Notes under the pieces: model-generated
Told to the model about the DNA's origin: nothing
Seen by the model: only the letters and a program-made list of their open reading frames with translations
Database searches by the model: none
Program-made: the position numbers and the translations under genes
Assembly: GCA_032153715.1 (NCBI GenBank)
Contig: JALDYR010000001.1
Span: 124,001 to 188,000, forward strand
Length of the DNA: 64,000 nt
From: SEAL01 sp032153715
GTDB lineage: Bacteria > Patescibacteriota > Saccharimonadia > Saccharimonadales > Saccharimonadaceae
Reading direction: 5' to 3'
Part shown: positions 52,202-60,286 of the stretch, piece after piece
Layout of the letters: every line of letters begins with the position of its first letter
Position numbering within the stretch: the stretch's first letter is position 1

Positions 52202-52912
52202 TTATTTACGAGATTCGTACGCCGCAAGCGCCGCCTTGGCTGCTTCCTGCTGCGCATTCTGCTTGCTCGGGCCAGTTCCCTTACCCATCAATTTATCACC
52301 AACATAAACGCCAAGCGTAAAGACCTTGTCATGATCCGGACCAATCTCTTCAAGCACCCTGTAGACAGGCGTGTGGCTATCAACACGTTGCGACACCTCC
52401 TGAAGATGAGATTTCGGATCGCGCCAACTGCCAGATGCAAGGATCGAATCAAGCTTTGAAAGAATATGCTTTTTAATAAACTCATCAGCGTCAGCGTAGC
52501 CGCGCTCAAGGTAAATCGCACCGATAACAGCTTCGAAAGCGTTCGCCAGAATTTGCTGGCGTGCACGCTGACTACCATTCTTTTCGCCGCGACTCATACG
52601 CAGTAATGGCTCGTAACCAAGCTTGTCGCCCGCTTCACCAATACTTTCGGTACGCACTAGTGATGAACGCCAGCTCGTCAGAATTCCTTCTGGCTCGCTG
52701 TGGTTATTGAACAGGTAGTCCGTTACGGCAAGTTCAAGGACGGCATCACCGAGGAATTCCAGGCGCTCGTTATGTTCACTCACGCTCTTTTTGTGCTCGT
52801 TTACATAGCTGCGGTGCGTCAGCGCTGTCACTAGTAGCTGGATATCATCAAACTCAAACCCTAGTTTTTCAAGGGCAAAATCTTGATACGGTGCGGTTTG
52901 CATACCACTCAT
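52202..52912 (-). CDS. rnc: Ribonuclease III
   Basis: 236 residues. The signature HNERLEFLGDAVLELAVTDYLF (about 46-67) carries the catalytic Glu and Asp; the second acidic pair is in LANAFEAVIGAIYLE (about 121-135). A dsRNA-binding domain fills about 162-236. It cleaves double-stranded RNA in rRNA processing. Follows the Nudix gene by 7 nt. Confidence 0.97.
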   Translation of the reverse strand: MSGMQTAPYQDFALEKLGFEFDDIQLLVTALTHRSYVNEHKKSVSEHNERLEFLGDAVLELAVTDYLFNNHSEPEGILTSWRSSLVRTESIGEAGDKLGYEPLLRMSRGEKNGSQRARQQILANAFEAVIGAIYLERGYADADEFIKKHILSKLDSILASGSWRDPKSHLQEVSQRVDSHTPVYRVLEEIGPDHDKVFTLGVYVGDKLMGKGTGPSKQNAQQEAAKAALAAYESRK

Positions 52913-52919
52913 AATCTGT

Positions 52920-53414
52920 TTATAGGTTCTCCTGTCGGATCTTTTTCATTGCAAGTAGCATTAACTTGCCAATATCTTCATATTCTATCACATCAATAGC
53001 ATCGTGGAATCTGAACCACTTAATACCGTTCATCCACTCTTCTTTTTGAATCGCGTTCGTATCGCCTCGTGCCTTCACCAGATAAATCTGCGTGGTCATT
53101 AGTACGAGCTTGTCGACGCGGCGGTAGCGAAAGTGAATCTTTCCCAACCAGCCGTGCACTTCAGTATCGTGCAGCCCTGCTTCTTCGCCGATCTCACGCT
53201 TGGCGGTCTGCTGTGCAGTCTCACCTTCTTCGATGTGACCCTTTGGAATCGTCCAGCGATCCTTGGCATCTTGAATCAAGAGGATTTCAACCTCATTCTT
53301 TTCGTTACGACGGAATACGATACCACCCGCAGTCGGTTCGCGCACAATTTCCTGAATAGATGGCTTTTTGCGGTTGAAGTACTGCTTGAACTTATTAAAC
53401 TTCGGTGCCGACAT
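52920..53414 (-). CDS. Nudix hydrolase
   Basis: 164 residues from the ATG at 53414, supported by GAGGAG about 10 nt upstream; it overlaps the nusB end by 20 nt. The Nudix box is complete: GHIEEGETAQQTAKREIGEEAG (about 72-93), so hydrolysis of a nucleoside diphosphate derivative (for example Ap4A) is expected. It lies between nusB and rnc. Confidence 0.9.
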   Translation of the reverse strand: MSAPKFNKFKQYFNRKKPSIQEIVREPTAGGIVFRRNEKNEVEILLIQDAKDRWTIPKGHIEEGETAQQTAKREIGEEAGLHDTEVHGWLGKIHFRYRRVDKLVLMTTQIYLVKARGDTNAIQKEEWMNGIKWFRFHDAIDVIEYEDIGKLMLLAMKKIRQENL

Positions 53415-53853
53415 CTGATTTCTCCTCAACAAGAGTTCGGAACGCAGTACCAAGTACTCCGTTGATAAACTTACTTGAATTGTCAGAACCAAATGCTTTT
53501 GCTAACTCGACAGCTTCGTTGATTGCCACCTTTGGTGGAACATGCTCGCCACGATAAAGCAGCTCGTACAGGCCAAGGCGTAAAATATTGCGATCAATGC
53601 GCGCAATCTGCTCGATTGGCCACTCTGGAGCAAGCGGACGAATGTGATCGTCTAGCTTTGCTTGCTCGGCGACGACGCCGTGGGTTAATTCGTTAACAAA
53701 AGTTGTGTCGTCAATTTCATCCTTGTATCGCTCAAGGTTACGTTCCAGGATTTCATCTATAGAGACAGACGAATCTTCGGCCTGTGTACGAAATTCAAAT
53801 TCATACAGGCTTTGCAGCGCAACAATTCTTCCAAGGTGACGGTTTGATGCCAT
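53395..53853 (-). CDS. nusB: Transcription antitermination protein NusB
   Basis: 152 residues, all-helical NusB fold: HLGRIVALQSLYEFEFR at 6-22, then FVNELTHGVVAEQ, IARIDRNILRLGLYELLY, and VAINEAVELAKAFGSDNSSKFINGVLG, which is the classic C-terminal signature. It binds boxA RNA with S10 in rRNA antitermination. Cotranscribed with the Nudix gene and rnc. Confidence 0.96.
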   Translation of the reverse strand: MASNRHLGRIVALQSLYEFEFRTQAEDSSVSIDEILERNLERYKDEIDDTTFVNELTHGVVAEQAKLDDHIRPLAPEWPIEQIARIDRNILRLGLYELLYRGEHVPPKVAINEAVELAKAFGSDNSSKFINGVLGTAFRTLVEEKSDVGTEV

Positions 53854-53910
53854 AGCTTTTGGTTCTTTCTCAGTTAGGTTTGTTGTTTATTGACTAATAA
53901 GACACCAAAA

Positions 53911-53928
53911 GCCCGCTATTTAGCGAGC
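53911..53928 (-). terminator. rpmF terminator overlapping its stop
   Basis: On the minus strand GCTCGCT-AAAT-AGCGGGC then TTTTGG; the stem includes the last codons and the stop of rpmF. It may attenuate read-through into nusB. Confidence 0.7.
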
Positions 53929-54065
53929 TTTTTGCCAGTTTCGTTTTTCGTTGTACGAACTTTGACTGGTGATTTTGCGTTGACACGGCGTGCAAGGTTA
54001 AGCACGAGGTGACTGCGGCGGAGGCCGGTCTTGCGAGGGCTACTCTGTTTTTTCGGTTGTGCCAT
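53916..54065 (-). CDS. rpmF: 50S ribosomal protein L32
   Basis: 49 residues, ATG at 54063-54065, stop TAG at 53916-53918. It starts MAQPKKQSSPRKTGLRRSHL, matching the L32 N-terminus (short basic extension, then RRSH), and ends KNETGKKLAK. The zinc-binding Cys of some L32 proteins are absent, as in the Cys-minus form. AAAGGAGAT precedes the ATG. Confidence 0.85.
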   Translation of the reverse strand: MAQPKKQSSPRKTGLRRSHLVLNLARRVNAKSPVKVRTTKNETGKKLAK

Positions 54066-54147
54066 GGTAAAGATCTCCTTTTTCTAGGCGTTTATACTAA
54101 AACTACGTTGTATTATAGGGTATTTATTCAGTTTTCTCAAGGGTATA

Positions 54148-54176
54148 TTGACATTTTATTGAGTTTATGCTAAAAT
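54148..54176 (+). promoter_or_regulatory. Promoter module of the 54240 gene
   Basis: TTGACA (54148-54153), 17-nt spacer, TAAAAT (54171-54176). Shares TTGACATTTTAT and TTATG before the -10 with the module at 47784-47812. Confidence 0.75.
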
Positions 54177-54239
54177 TACAATAATCAGCTATTGCGCCTG
54201 CGATACTGATAGGACCCTCAGAAAAGGAAAGGTATTGCG

Positions 54240-54530
54240 ATGGCAAGCACTTTGTTTGTTTTCGGTATCCCCAACCTGCTCCTCATCGTCGGACTCGTCA
54301 TGCGTCACAACGACCTGAACGAGTACATCGAATGGTTCGGTGCCTACGGCGCGCTCCTGGTTGTCATTGCGACACTCTGGATCCCGGAACTTGTCTACGG
54401 AAACGACAGCCCTGCTGTCAACCTCCTGACGGTTTTCGTGCTCGGCGTATTGAACCTCATTATTGCGGCATACCTCTACTACGTCGCAACCCGTTTGGCA
54501 AACGAACAGCAGCAGTGCACTAATTACTGA
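54240..54530 (+). CDS. Small membrane protein with three helices, 96 aa
   Basis: AAAAGGAAAGG precedes the ATG. Three hydrophobic helices (about 5-21, 34-50, 61-84), a short acidic loop HNDLNEYIEW, and a polar Gln-rich tail with one Cys. No recognised family. Own promoter, leader of about 55 nt and terminator; GC-richer than its neighbours. Confidence 0.65.
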   Translation: MASTLFVFGIPNLLLIVGLVMRHNDLNEYIEWFGAYGALLVVIATLWIPELVYGNDSPAVNLLTVFVLGVLNLIIAAYLYYVATRLANEQQQCTNY

Positions 54531-54538
54531 GTTTCCGG

Positions 54539-54557
54539 CCCCGCCACTATGGCGGGG
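54539..54557 (+). terminator. Hairpin after the 54240 gene
   Basis: CCCCGCC-ACTAT-GGCGGGG; only a weak T-run follows (TTACTCATTTTC). Confidence 0.7.
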
Positions 54558-54582
54558 TTACTCATTTTCTGAGGCCAATCAC

Positions 54583-57027
54583 CTACGCAACAATATTGAC
54601 GATCTTGCCTGGAACGTAAATAACCTTCTTTGGTTCGCCTTCGATAAACTTCGCAACGTTCTCTTCGGCCAACGCCGCCGCTTCGACATCTTCTTTTGAG
54701 GTGTCTTTTGCGAGCTCTAGTTTCGCGCGTAGCTTGCCGTTGACCTGAACGATAATCGTCATCGTATCCGACACCAGGTAGGCGTCATCCCATGTCGGCC
54801 AGTTATCAATGTGGATAGTTGTGTCATGGCCTAAATCACTCCATAGCTCTTCGGCAATGTGCGGCGCGAATGGTGCAAGAACCTGCAGCAAGCCTTCAAG
54901 CGCGAACTTCCACTCGTCAGTTTTTGCAATCCCCTTGCTTTCCTTGATCTTGTACAGATTATTCACTGCTTCCATCATTGTCGAGACGGCGGTATTAAAC
55001 TTGTCGTCTTCGATATCGCTTGTGACCTTTTTGATGGTCTTGTGAGCGACGACGAGGATTTCTCGCTTCGTGGCATCATCAAGCTCTGATTCGTCCGCTG
55101 CCAGATACTCCTGCACGAGCGTCCAGACGCGATTAAGGAATCGATAGGTCCCCGGAACGCCACGCGTATCCCACGGCGCATCAAGGTCATATGGCGCAAT
55201 AAACATTTCGTAAACACGCAGACTGTCAGCACCGTAGCCACTATCCATAATTTCAAGCGGGTCGATCACGTTACCCTTTGATTTGCTCATTTTTTGACCA
55301 TCTGGCGCCAGAATAAAACCGTTATACATCATACGTTTGAATGGCTCTGGATCAGGCACCCAGCCCTGTTTATAGAAGAAGCGCATCCAGAAGCGTGAAT
55401 ACAGCAAGTGCGCCACTGCGTGGTCGCCGCCGTTATAGAAATCAACTGGCTCCCAAATCTTGGCAAGTTCTGGATCCCATGGCTTTTCGCTATTGAACGG
55501 ATCGATGTAGCGCAGGAAGTACCAGCTACTGCACGCATAGCCATCTAGCGTATCAGTCTCACGCTTGGCTGGCTTGCCGCACTCAGGGCAAGTCGTATTT
55601 ACCCAATCCTCAACGGTCGCAAGGACTGACGTCGCGCCACCCTTAGGCTCGTAATCCTCTACGTCTGGTAGAATAACCGGCAGTTGATCATCAGGAACCG
55701 CCACCGCGCCGTGATCGCCACAGTGAATAATAGGAATCGGCGCACCCCAATAACGCTGACGGCTAATCAGCCAGTCGCGCATCTTGTAGGTCACCTTGTT
55801 GCGACCGGTACCCTCTTCTTCTAGCCACGCCACGATCTGCTCACGCGCATCTTCGGAACGCTGACCGTCAAAGTGACCGCTATTCACGAGGACGCCTTCG
55901 CCGTGATACATACCCGCTTCGTCGTAATCTTCGGGCTTTTCAACCACGTCAACGATAGGCAAGCCAAACTTTTCGGCAAATGCAAAATCACGCTCGTCAT
56001 GCGCTGGCACCGCCATCACCGCACCCGTTCCGTAACCAGACAGGACGTAGTCGGCGATCCAAATTGGGACCTTCTCGCCCGTTGCCGGATTGATTGCGTG
56101 ACTTCCGGTAAAGACGCCGGTTTTTTCGCGGGAATCGTTCATACGCTCGATCTCGGACTTACGGGCGGCTTCGGTAATATACGCTTCTACTTTTTCGCGC
56201 GTTTCATTTGTCGTCAGTGATTTTGCGAGCTCATGCTCTGGTGCAAGCACCAGGAAGGTTGCACCAAATAGCGTGTCAGGTCGTGTTGAAAAGACCGTAA
56301 TAATATCGTCATGACCATCAATCGCAAACTCTATCTCGGCACCTTGTGATTTGCCGATCCAGTTCTTTTGCATTGTCTTGACCATTTCGGTCCAGTTCAG
56401 ATCATCAGTCGCCTCAAGTATCTCGTCTGCATAAGCTGTGATGCGGAAGAACCACTGTTTCAAGTTCTTTTTGACGACCAAGTTGCCACAGCGCCAACAT
56501 TTACCGCCCTCAACTTGCTCGTTTGCAAGCACCGTCTGATCAAATTCACACCACCACTGCGGGCTCTCTTTTTGGTACGCCAGGTCATTTTTGTAAAGCT
56601 GATTAAAAATCCACTGCGTCCATTTGTAGTATTCCGGATCAGCCGTACTAATTTCTTTCGACCAATCGTAGCTGTAACCTAGACGCTTCAGCTGTTTGAT
56701 GAAGTTTTGCTTTGCATCATCGTGAGCCTCGCGCGGCTTTTTGCCAATTTTAATCGCATAATTTTCTACCGGTAGGCCAAACGAGTCCCAGCCGATTGGA
56801 TGATACGCGTTAAAACCTTGTTGACGCCTAGTGCGAACTTTGATGTCGCTAAACTGAAACGTTCGGCCGTGGCCAATGTGAATACCCGCGCCCGTAATGC
56901 CTGGCAGCATGCTAAATCCAAGATACTTTGGTTTTGAGGTGTCGTGAAGATCAACTTCATACGTGCCATCACGTTGCCATGTGGCTTGCCATTTTTGTTC
57001 AATTTCGGTCGGGTTGTAGCGCTTCAT
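54583..57027 (-). CDS. leuS: Leucine-tRNA ligase
   Basis: 814 residues, class I synthetase. GIHIGHGRTF (about 47-56) is the HIGH region, a CP1 editing domain lies at about 220-410 (TLFGATFLVLAPEH), GQKMSKSKGN (about 587-596) is KMSKS, and the anticodon-binding and C-terminal domains follow. It charges tRNA-Leu. TATAAT (57037-57042) is 9 nt before the ATG, so probably leaderless. Confidence 0.97.
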   Translation of the reverse strand: MKRYNPTEIEQKWQATWQRDGTYEVDLHDTSKPKYLGFSMLPGITGAGIHIGHGRTFQFSDIKVRTRRQQGFNAYHPIGWDSFGLPVENYAIKIGKKPREAHDDAKQNFIKQLKRLGYSYDWSKEISTADPEYYKWTQWIFNQLYKNDLAYQKESPQWWCEFDQTVLANEQVEGGKCWRCGNLVVKKNLKQWFFRITAYADEILEATDDLNWTEMVKTMQKNWIGKSQGAEIEFAIDGHDDIITVFSTRPDTLFGATFLVLAPEHELAKSLTTNETREKVEAYITEAARKSEIERMNDSREKTGVFTGSHAINPATGEKVPIWIADYVLSGYGTGAVMAVPAHDERDFAFAEKFGLPIVDVVEKPEDYDEAGMYHGEGVLVNSGHFDGQRSEDAREQIVAWLEEEGTGRNKVTYKMRDWLISRQRYWGAPIPIIHCGDHGAVAVPDDQLPVILPDVEDYEPKGGATSVLATVEDWVNTTCPECGKPAKRETDTLDGYACSSWYFLRYIDPFNSEKPWDPELAKIWEPVDFYNGGDHAVAHLLYSRFWMRFFYKQGWVPDPEPFKRMMYNGFILAPDGQKMSKSKGNVIDPLEIMDSGYGADSLRVYEMFIAPYDLDAPWDTRGVPGTYRFLNRVWTLVQEYLAADESELDDATKREILVVAHKTIKKVTSDIEDDKFNTAVSTMMEAVNNLYKIKESKGIAKTDEWKFALEGLLQVLAPFAPHIAEELWSDLGHDTTIHIDNWPTWDDAYLVSDTMTIIVQVNGKLRAKLELAKDTSKEDVEAAALAEENVAKFIEGEPKKVIYVPGKIVNIVA

Positions 57028-57052
57028 ATTGTACCTATTATAACAGATACGA

Positions 57053-58087
57053 TTACTGACCCAGGAGCTGCTTCAGGCGAGCCGACAATACACTCTGCAT
57101 AACTTCTGCCTGCACGTCGCTTACCTTGACGACGTCAGCTGGCTGAGCAACTGACTGAGTGACGTCGAATGTCAGATTCGCCGTTACATATGTCTGCTTA
57201 TCTGGATTATGGAGCTTTACACCAACAAGGCGTGTCTTATTCATATCAATCGACACTTCAATTGACAGGTTTTGCGCTTCGTCCTCGGTCATGATAGCTG
57301 TATCGTTCGTACATTTAATCATCGACGCATGTAAATCAGTCTTTTTCAGCGCCGCTTTAAAAGCAATGTAGCGTTGAAGGTCAATTGACAATTGATACAC
57401 CTCTATCTCTTTTGTCGACGTCGGCCGCTCAATCACCTTGATGAAAGGATGTTGACGATAGAGGTCGACAACCTGCAGACGCGCCTGCTGGCTGCTGGAT
57501 ACTTTTTGAAAGAAATCAGCGATACATGCCGATGATCCGCTTGCTCCCGGCAAAAAGTCAGTCGAGCTACTGTCCAGTTCAACCCATTTGCCGTCGAGCT
57601 TCTCTTTTGCAAACTGCGTCAAGCTAGCACGCGACTGAACTGAGAGCTTCTTTGCAAGCAAGCCTGGAAGTACCTGACTGAGTTGGTCTGATTTCACATA
57701 CGACCGACCGTTGATCACAGTGACCGATCCACTCATAGGCAGCGACCAGAGACTGCCTTTGCCGTCAATGATCGTGCGGTCATCAACCGTTCGACCCGAA
57801 AAAGCAATGTTACTTTGATTCGCTTTGTATTCACCAGTAAAGCCAAGCGCCGACTGATTAGCCGTGTTCAGGACCGCATTCATAACAATCCGTTCGGGGC
57901 TTTGATACCACATATAAGCAAATACACTCGCAGCACTTGCCAGTAGCACCAGTACCGCGACCAGTGCGACCATTACAGTGCGCTTGGCGCTTGAATGATG
58001 TCGTGGCGGGCCCATTTTTGCGTGGCGTTCGGCTGATTTTTGAAACGCCTTGCGGTGGTGCTCGAGATGATCTTTCGTATTCACCAT
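57053..58087 (-). CDS. Membrane-anchored extracytoplasmic protein, 344 aa
   Basis: His/Lys-rich cytoplasmic start, membrane helix at about 38-58, then an outer domain with strand-rich sequence (GFTGEYKANQSNIAFSGRTV, VTVINGRSYVKSDQLSQVLP). Two Cys (about 176 and 254) may pair. The layout resembles LppX/LprG-like lipid carriers but the match is weak. It starts 13 nt after murF. Confidence 0.65.
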   Translation of the reverse strand: MVNTKDHLEHHRKAFQKSAERHAKMGPPRHHSSAKRTVMVALVAVLVLLASAASVFAYMWYQSPERIVMNAVLNTANQSALGFTGEYKANQSNIAFSGRTVDDRTIIDGKGSLWSLPMSGSVTVINGRSYVKSDQLSQVLPGLLAKKLSVQSRASLTQFAKEKLDGKWVELDSSSTDFLPGASGSSACIADFFQKVSSSQQARLQVVDLYRQHPFIKVIERPTSTKEIEVYQLSIDLQRYIAFKAALKKTDLHASMIKCTNDTAIMTEDEAQNLSIEVSIDMNKTRLVGVKLHNPDKQTYVTANLTFDVTQSVAQPADVVKVSDVQAEVMQSVLSARLKQLLGQ

Positions 58088-58100
58088 ACGAGGCCTTTTA

Positions 58101-59408
58101 CTACTCGGCTACTTTCGCGAAAAAGTCTTCTTTATGCGCTAGCCATGCCGGCGACTGACGAACAAGCAAGTGATTTTGCTCGGGATGACGTAATAAAATC
58201 TTGACTGACTCTTCGACAAAGCCCGCGTTCTGCGACCCCTTCGAAAGTACGAGGGCACCCGATTGTAATGAGCCACGTGCAAACGCGCCAGCCTGGATTG
58301 AACTCTTAAAGCTCTTCACCTGGCAACCCTGAGAGCGTGCCGCCGGAGCGAGATACTTTTCCGCCTCTTCACCAACCGTAATCACCCAATCAACAAGGTC
58401 AGGTCGGAACATGCGGCCAATTTTTTCGTGCTCGGCAGCCGATGATTCGCCTAGCTCGTTCATGCTACCCATAATTGCAATGCGCTGTGGCGCGTCGAGC
58501 GAATAAAAGGTCTGAACAGCAGATTCCGCCGCGACTGGGCTGGAATTGTACGTGTCATCAATTAGCGTACTATTATTGACACCTTGCAAAAGGTTCATAC
58601 GACCCGGAATTGCCGTAATGCGCCCGAGGCCTGTTGCGATTTCTTGTGGAGCCAGTCCTAGTTTCAGGCCGACTGTCGCCGCTGCCACGGCTGGCCGCAA
58701 ATTATGCGTGCCGAGGACGTTAACAGTTGCTGGCAGTGGACTTTGAATTTCTGGAGCATAAAATTCACCAGCATGCCCTGTCCCGAGCGTAAATGACGCA
58801 TCTTTAAAATGATATTCCGCCTCGTCGCTCGTGCCATAGGTATGGACATTTGGATTCGTTAGATATGACGCATACTGACCATCAATGTCATCACGGTTAA
58901 TAATCGCCAAATTACTAAAGTTCGCCGCGGACAATTCTTCCTGCGCAACCGCCTCCATACTCTTAAAGAATTCCATGTGCTCTGGAGTAATCGCCGTAAT
59001 GACCGCGATATCAGGACGGAGATAACTACCAAAGTGTGCGATCTCGCCGGGATGATCGGCGCCAAGCTCTTGTACGACCACGTCAACATCGGCTGGCCCA
59101 AGAATTCGGGCTTCCGCAGCGCGAAACACCTTGCGCCACTGACTAAAGCTCTTGATATTATCCGGATACGGAATCCCGAGGATCGCGAGTGGAGCGCTCA
59201 TATGCGTATTGTGGTTACCTTCGTGCATACGGACACGGTAACGCTGCGACAACATCGCCGTAACGGCCGCCTTTGTGCTTGTTTTGCCGACGCTACCGGC
59301 AACAATCACTAATTTAATTTCAGGATGTGCCGTAAAATAACTGACAACATAACCTTCCATCTTTCTCTGGACATATTGACGGAATTTATTTGATAGACCA
59401 TTAAACAT
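58101..59408 (-). CDS. murF: MurF-type Mur ligase (UDP-MurNAc-tripeptide-D-Ala-D-Ala ligase)
   Basis: 435 residues from the ATG at 59408. P-loop VAGSVGKTSTK at 36-46, then the Mur ligase central domain (ELGADHPGEI; ITAITPEHMEFF), GTHNLRP, and the C-terminal domain with IDDTYNSSP and MGSMNELGE. It makes the last cytoplasmic peptidoglycan precursor. An in-frame ATG at 59477 would run through the terminator of the upstream tRNA-Ala, whereas TATAAT (59416-59421) lies 7 nt before 59408, so a leaderless start there is preferred. Confidence 0.9.
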   Translation of the reverse strand: MFNGLSNKFRQYVQRKMEGYVVSYFTAHPEIKLVIVAGSVGKTSTKAAVTAMLSQRYRVRMHEGNHNTHMSAPLAILGIPYPDNIKSFSQWRKVFRAAEARILGPADVDVVVQELGADHPGEIAHFGSYLRPDIAVITAITPEHMEFFKSMEAVAQEELSAANFSNLAIINRDDIDGQYASYLTNPNVHTYGTSDEAEYHFKDASFTLGTGHAGEFYAPEIQSPLPATVNVLGTHNLRPAVAAATVGLKLGLAPQEIATGLGRITAIPGRMNLLQGVNNSTLIDDTYNSSPVAAESAVQTFYSLDAPQRIAIMGSMNELGESSAAEHEKIGRMFRPDLVDWVITVGEEAEKYLAPAARSQGCQVKSFKSSIQAGAFARGSLQSGALVLSKGSQNAGFVEESVKILLRHPEQNHLLVRQSPAWLAHKEDFFAKVAE

Positions 59409-59457
59409 AAACTTGATTATAAGTATAGCAGGCCAGAAAAGCGAGCAAAATAAAAAA

Positions 59458-59469
59458 CTCCTGTAGGAG
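59458..59469 (-). terminator. tRNA-Ala terminator
   Basis: On the minus strand CTCC-TACA-GGAG followed by TTTTTTATTTTG, 17 nt after the tRNA 3' end. Confidence 0.8.
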
Positions 59470-59485
59470 CTAGTCATTTACCTTT

Positions 59486-59562
59486 TGGTGGAGATAGAGG
59501 GATTCAAACCCTCGACCTCTGCCATGCCATGGCAGCGCTCTAATCAACTGAGCTATATCCCC
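59486..59562 (-). tRNA. tRNA-Ala (GGC anticodon)
   Basis: Cloverleaf: acceptor GGGGATA / TATCTCC, D arm TAGCTCAGTTGATTAGAGC, anticodon stem CTGCC / GGCAG with loop ATGGCAT (anticodon GGC, reading GCC), T arm GGGTTTGAATCCC, CCA encoded. Confidence 0.94.
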
Positions 59563-59577
59563 GAACGATGACTATGA

Positions 59578-59706
59578 TAACAAAAACCTGCCGCCATTTC
59601 TAGCGACAGGTTCTCTAAGCTGCTACGCGCCCACCCGGGGCACGATAGTTTGTGTTATACATGTTTATTTTAACGCTCTAGGTACCCCTATAGCGTACCA
59701 GCTTGG
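59578..59706 (-). ncRNA. Candidate structured small RNA upstream of tRNA-Ala
   Basis: On the minus strand TTGAAT (59735-59740), a 17-nt spacer and CATAAT (59712-59717) form a promoter. The roughly 130-nt transcript would hold a stem ACGCT-TAGG / CCTA-AGCGT, an A-rich single strand, a stem GTGCCC-CGGGT-GGGCGC and the terminator AACCTG ... CAGGTT (59585-59612) followed by TTTTTG. It also contains a 15-codon frame, MYNTNYRAPGGRVAA, with no ribosome site; the AA end recalls tmRNA tags, but the RNA is far too short and lacks a tRNA-like domain. No known family matched. Confidence 0.45.
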
Positions 59707-59753
59707 ATATCATTATGCTCCCGTTTTTCTAGAAATTCAAGCTTATGCTAGTA

Positions 59754-59892
59754 TTGTTTTTTAAAATATGATTAAATAATAGTGTTCAGAAGCATACGCG
59801 AAGCGAGTGTTTCCTCCCTCAGAGGGAACTCTTTCTTGAAAAAGTTCGCCGCATGGTCGATCTGACGTTACAAGTAACAAGAAAAGAGTTCC
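59754..59892 (+). promoter_or_regulatory. Promoter and structured 5' leader of the RRM gene
   Basis: TTGTTT (59754-59759), 17-nt spacer, TAATAG (59777-59782), then a leader of about 110 nt. GGAACTCTTTCTTG (59825-59838) pairs with CAAGAAAAGAGTTCC (59878-59892; one bulge), hiding the AAAAGAG ribosome site just before the ATG at 59897. A competing small hairpin TCCCTCAGAGGGA overlaps the left arm, and GTTAC-AA-GTAAC lies inside the loop. The arrangement resembles cold-shock mRNA thermosensors. Confidence 0.6.
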
Positions 59893-59896
59893 AATT

Positions 59897-60229
59897 ATGG
59901 CACAGCAAAATCTTTTTATCGGTAGTCTTGCATACGCAACTAACGATGATGGTTTGAAAGCTCATTTTGAGCAAATTGGCCCAGTTGCTAGCGCACGTGT
60001 TATCACTGATCGTGATAGCGGCCGTAGCAAGGGCTTTGGTTTCGTCGAATTCGAAAACGATGCAGACAACCAAAAAGCAGTAGACCAGCTTGATGGCAAA
60101 GAGCTTGACGGACGCGCAATCAGCGTTGGTCTTGCTCGCCCACGTGAAGAACGCCCAAAGCGTGAATTCAACGGTGGTGGCGATCGTGGTGGCAACGGTG
60201 GCGGTTCATTCCGTCAGCGTAGCTGGTAA
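59897..60229 (+). CDS. RRM RNA-binding protein (glycine-rich tail)
   Basis: 110 residues. One RRM fills 1-80: RNP2 NLFIGSLAYAT (about 4-14) and RNP1 SKGFGFVEF (about 44-52). A Gly/Arg-rich tail follows (REFNGGGDRGGNGGGSF). Of the type of bacterial cold-induced Rbp proteins that act as RNA chaperones. A stem in the leader hides the start region, which suggests temperature or autoregulation at translation. Confidence 0.93.
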   Translation: MAQQNLFIGSLAYATNDDGLKAHFEQIGPVASARVITDRDSGRSKGFGFVEFENDADNQKAVDQLDGKELDGRAISVGLARPREERPKREFNGGGDRGGNGGGSFRQRSW

Positions 60230-60248
60230 TTTATTACCCTACACTAAT

Positions 60249-60278
60249 AAAATACCTCGTCTTTCGGCGGGGTATTTT
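60249..60278. terminator. Bidirectional terminator, RRM gene / nadD
   Basis: AAAATACC / GGTATTTT with an inner G-C part, then ATTTT; between converging genes. Confidence 0.85.
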
Positions 60279-60286
60279 ATTTTAGG

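Noticed and set aside
53415..53492. 26-residue N-terminal extension of the Nudix hydrolase
   Set aside because: It overlaps the C-terminus of nusB; the ATG at 53414 has a good GAGGAG site.
59409..59477. Hydrophobic N-terminal extension of MurF from the ATG at 59477
   Set aside because: The segment is the tRNA-Ala terminator hairpin and T-run; a -10 box lies 7 nt before the shorter start.
59620..59706. tmRNA (ssrA) call based on the RVAA-ending frame
   Set aside because: The transcript is only about 130 nt, has no tRNA-Ala-like acceptor or T arm and no clear resume context; kept as an unassigned RNA.
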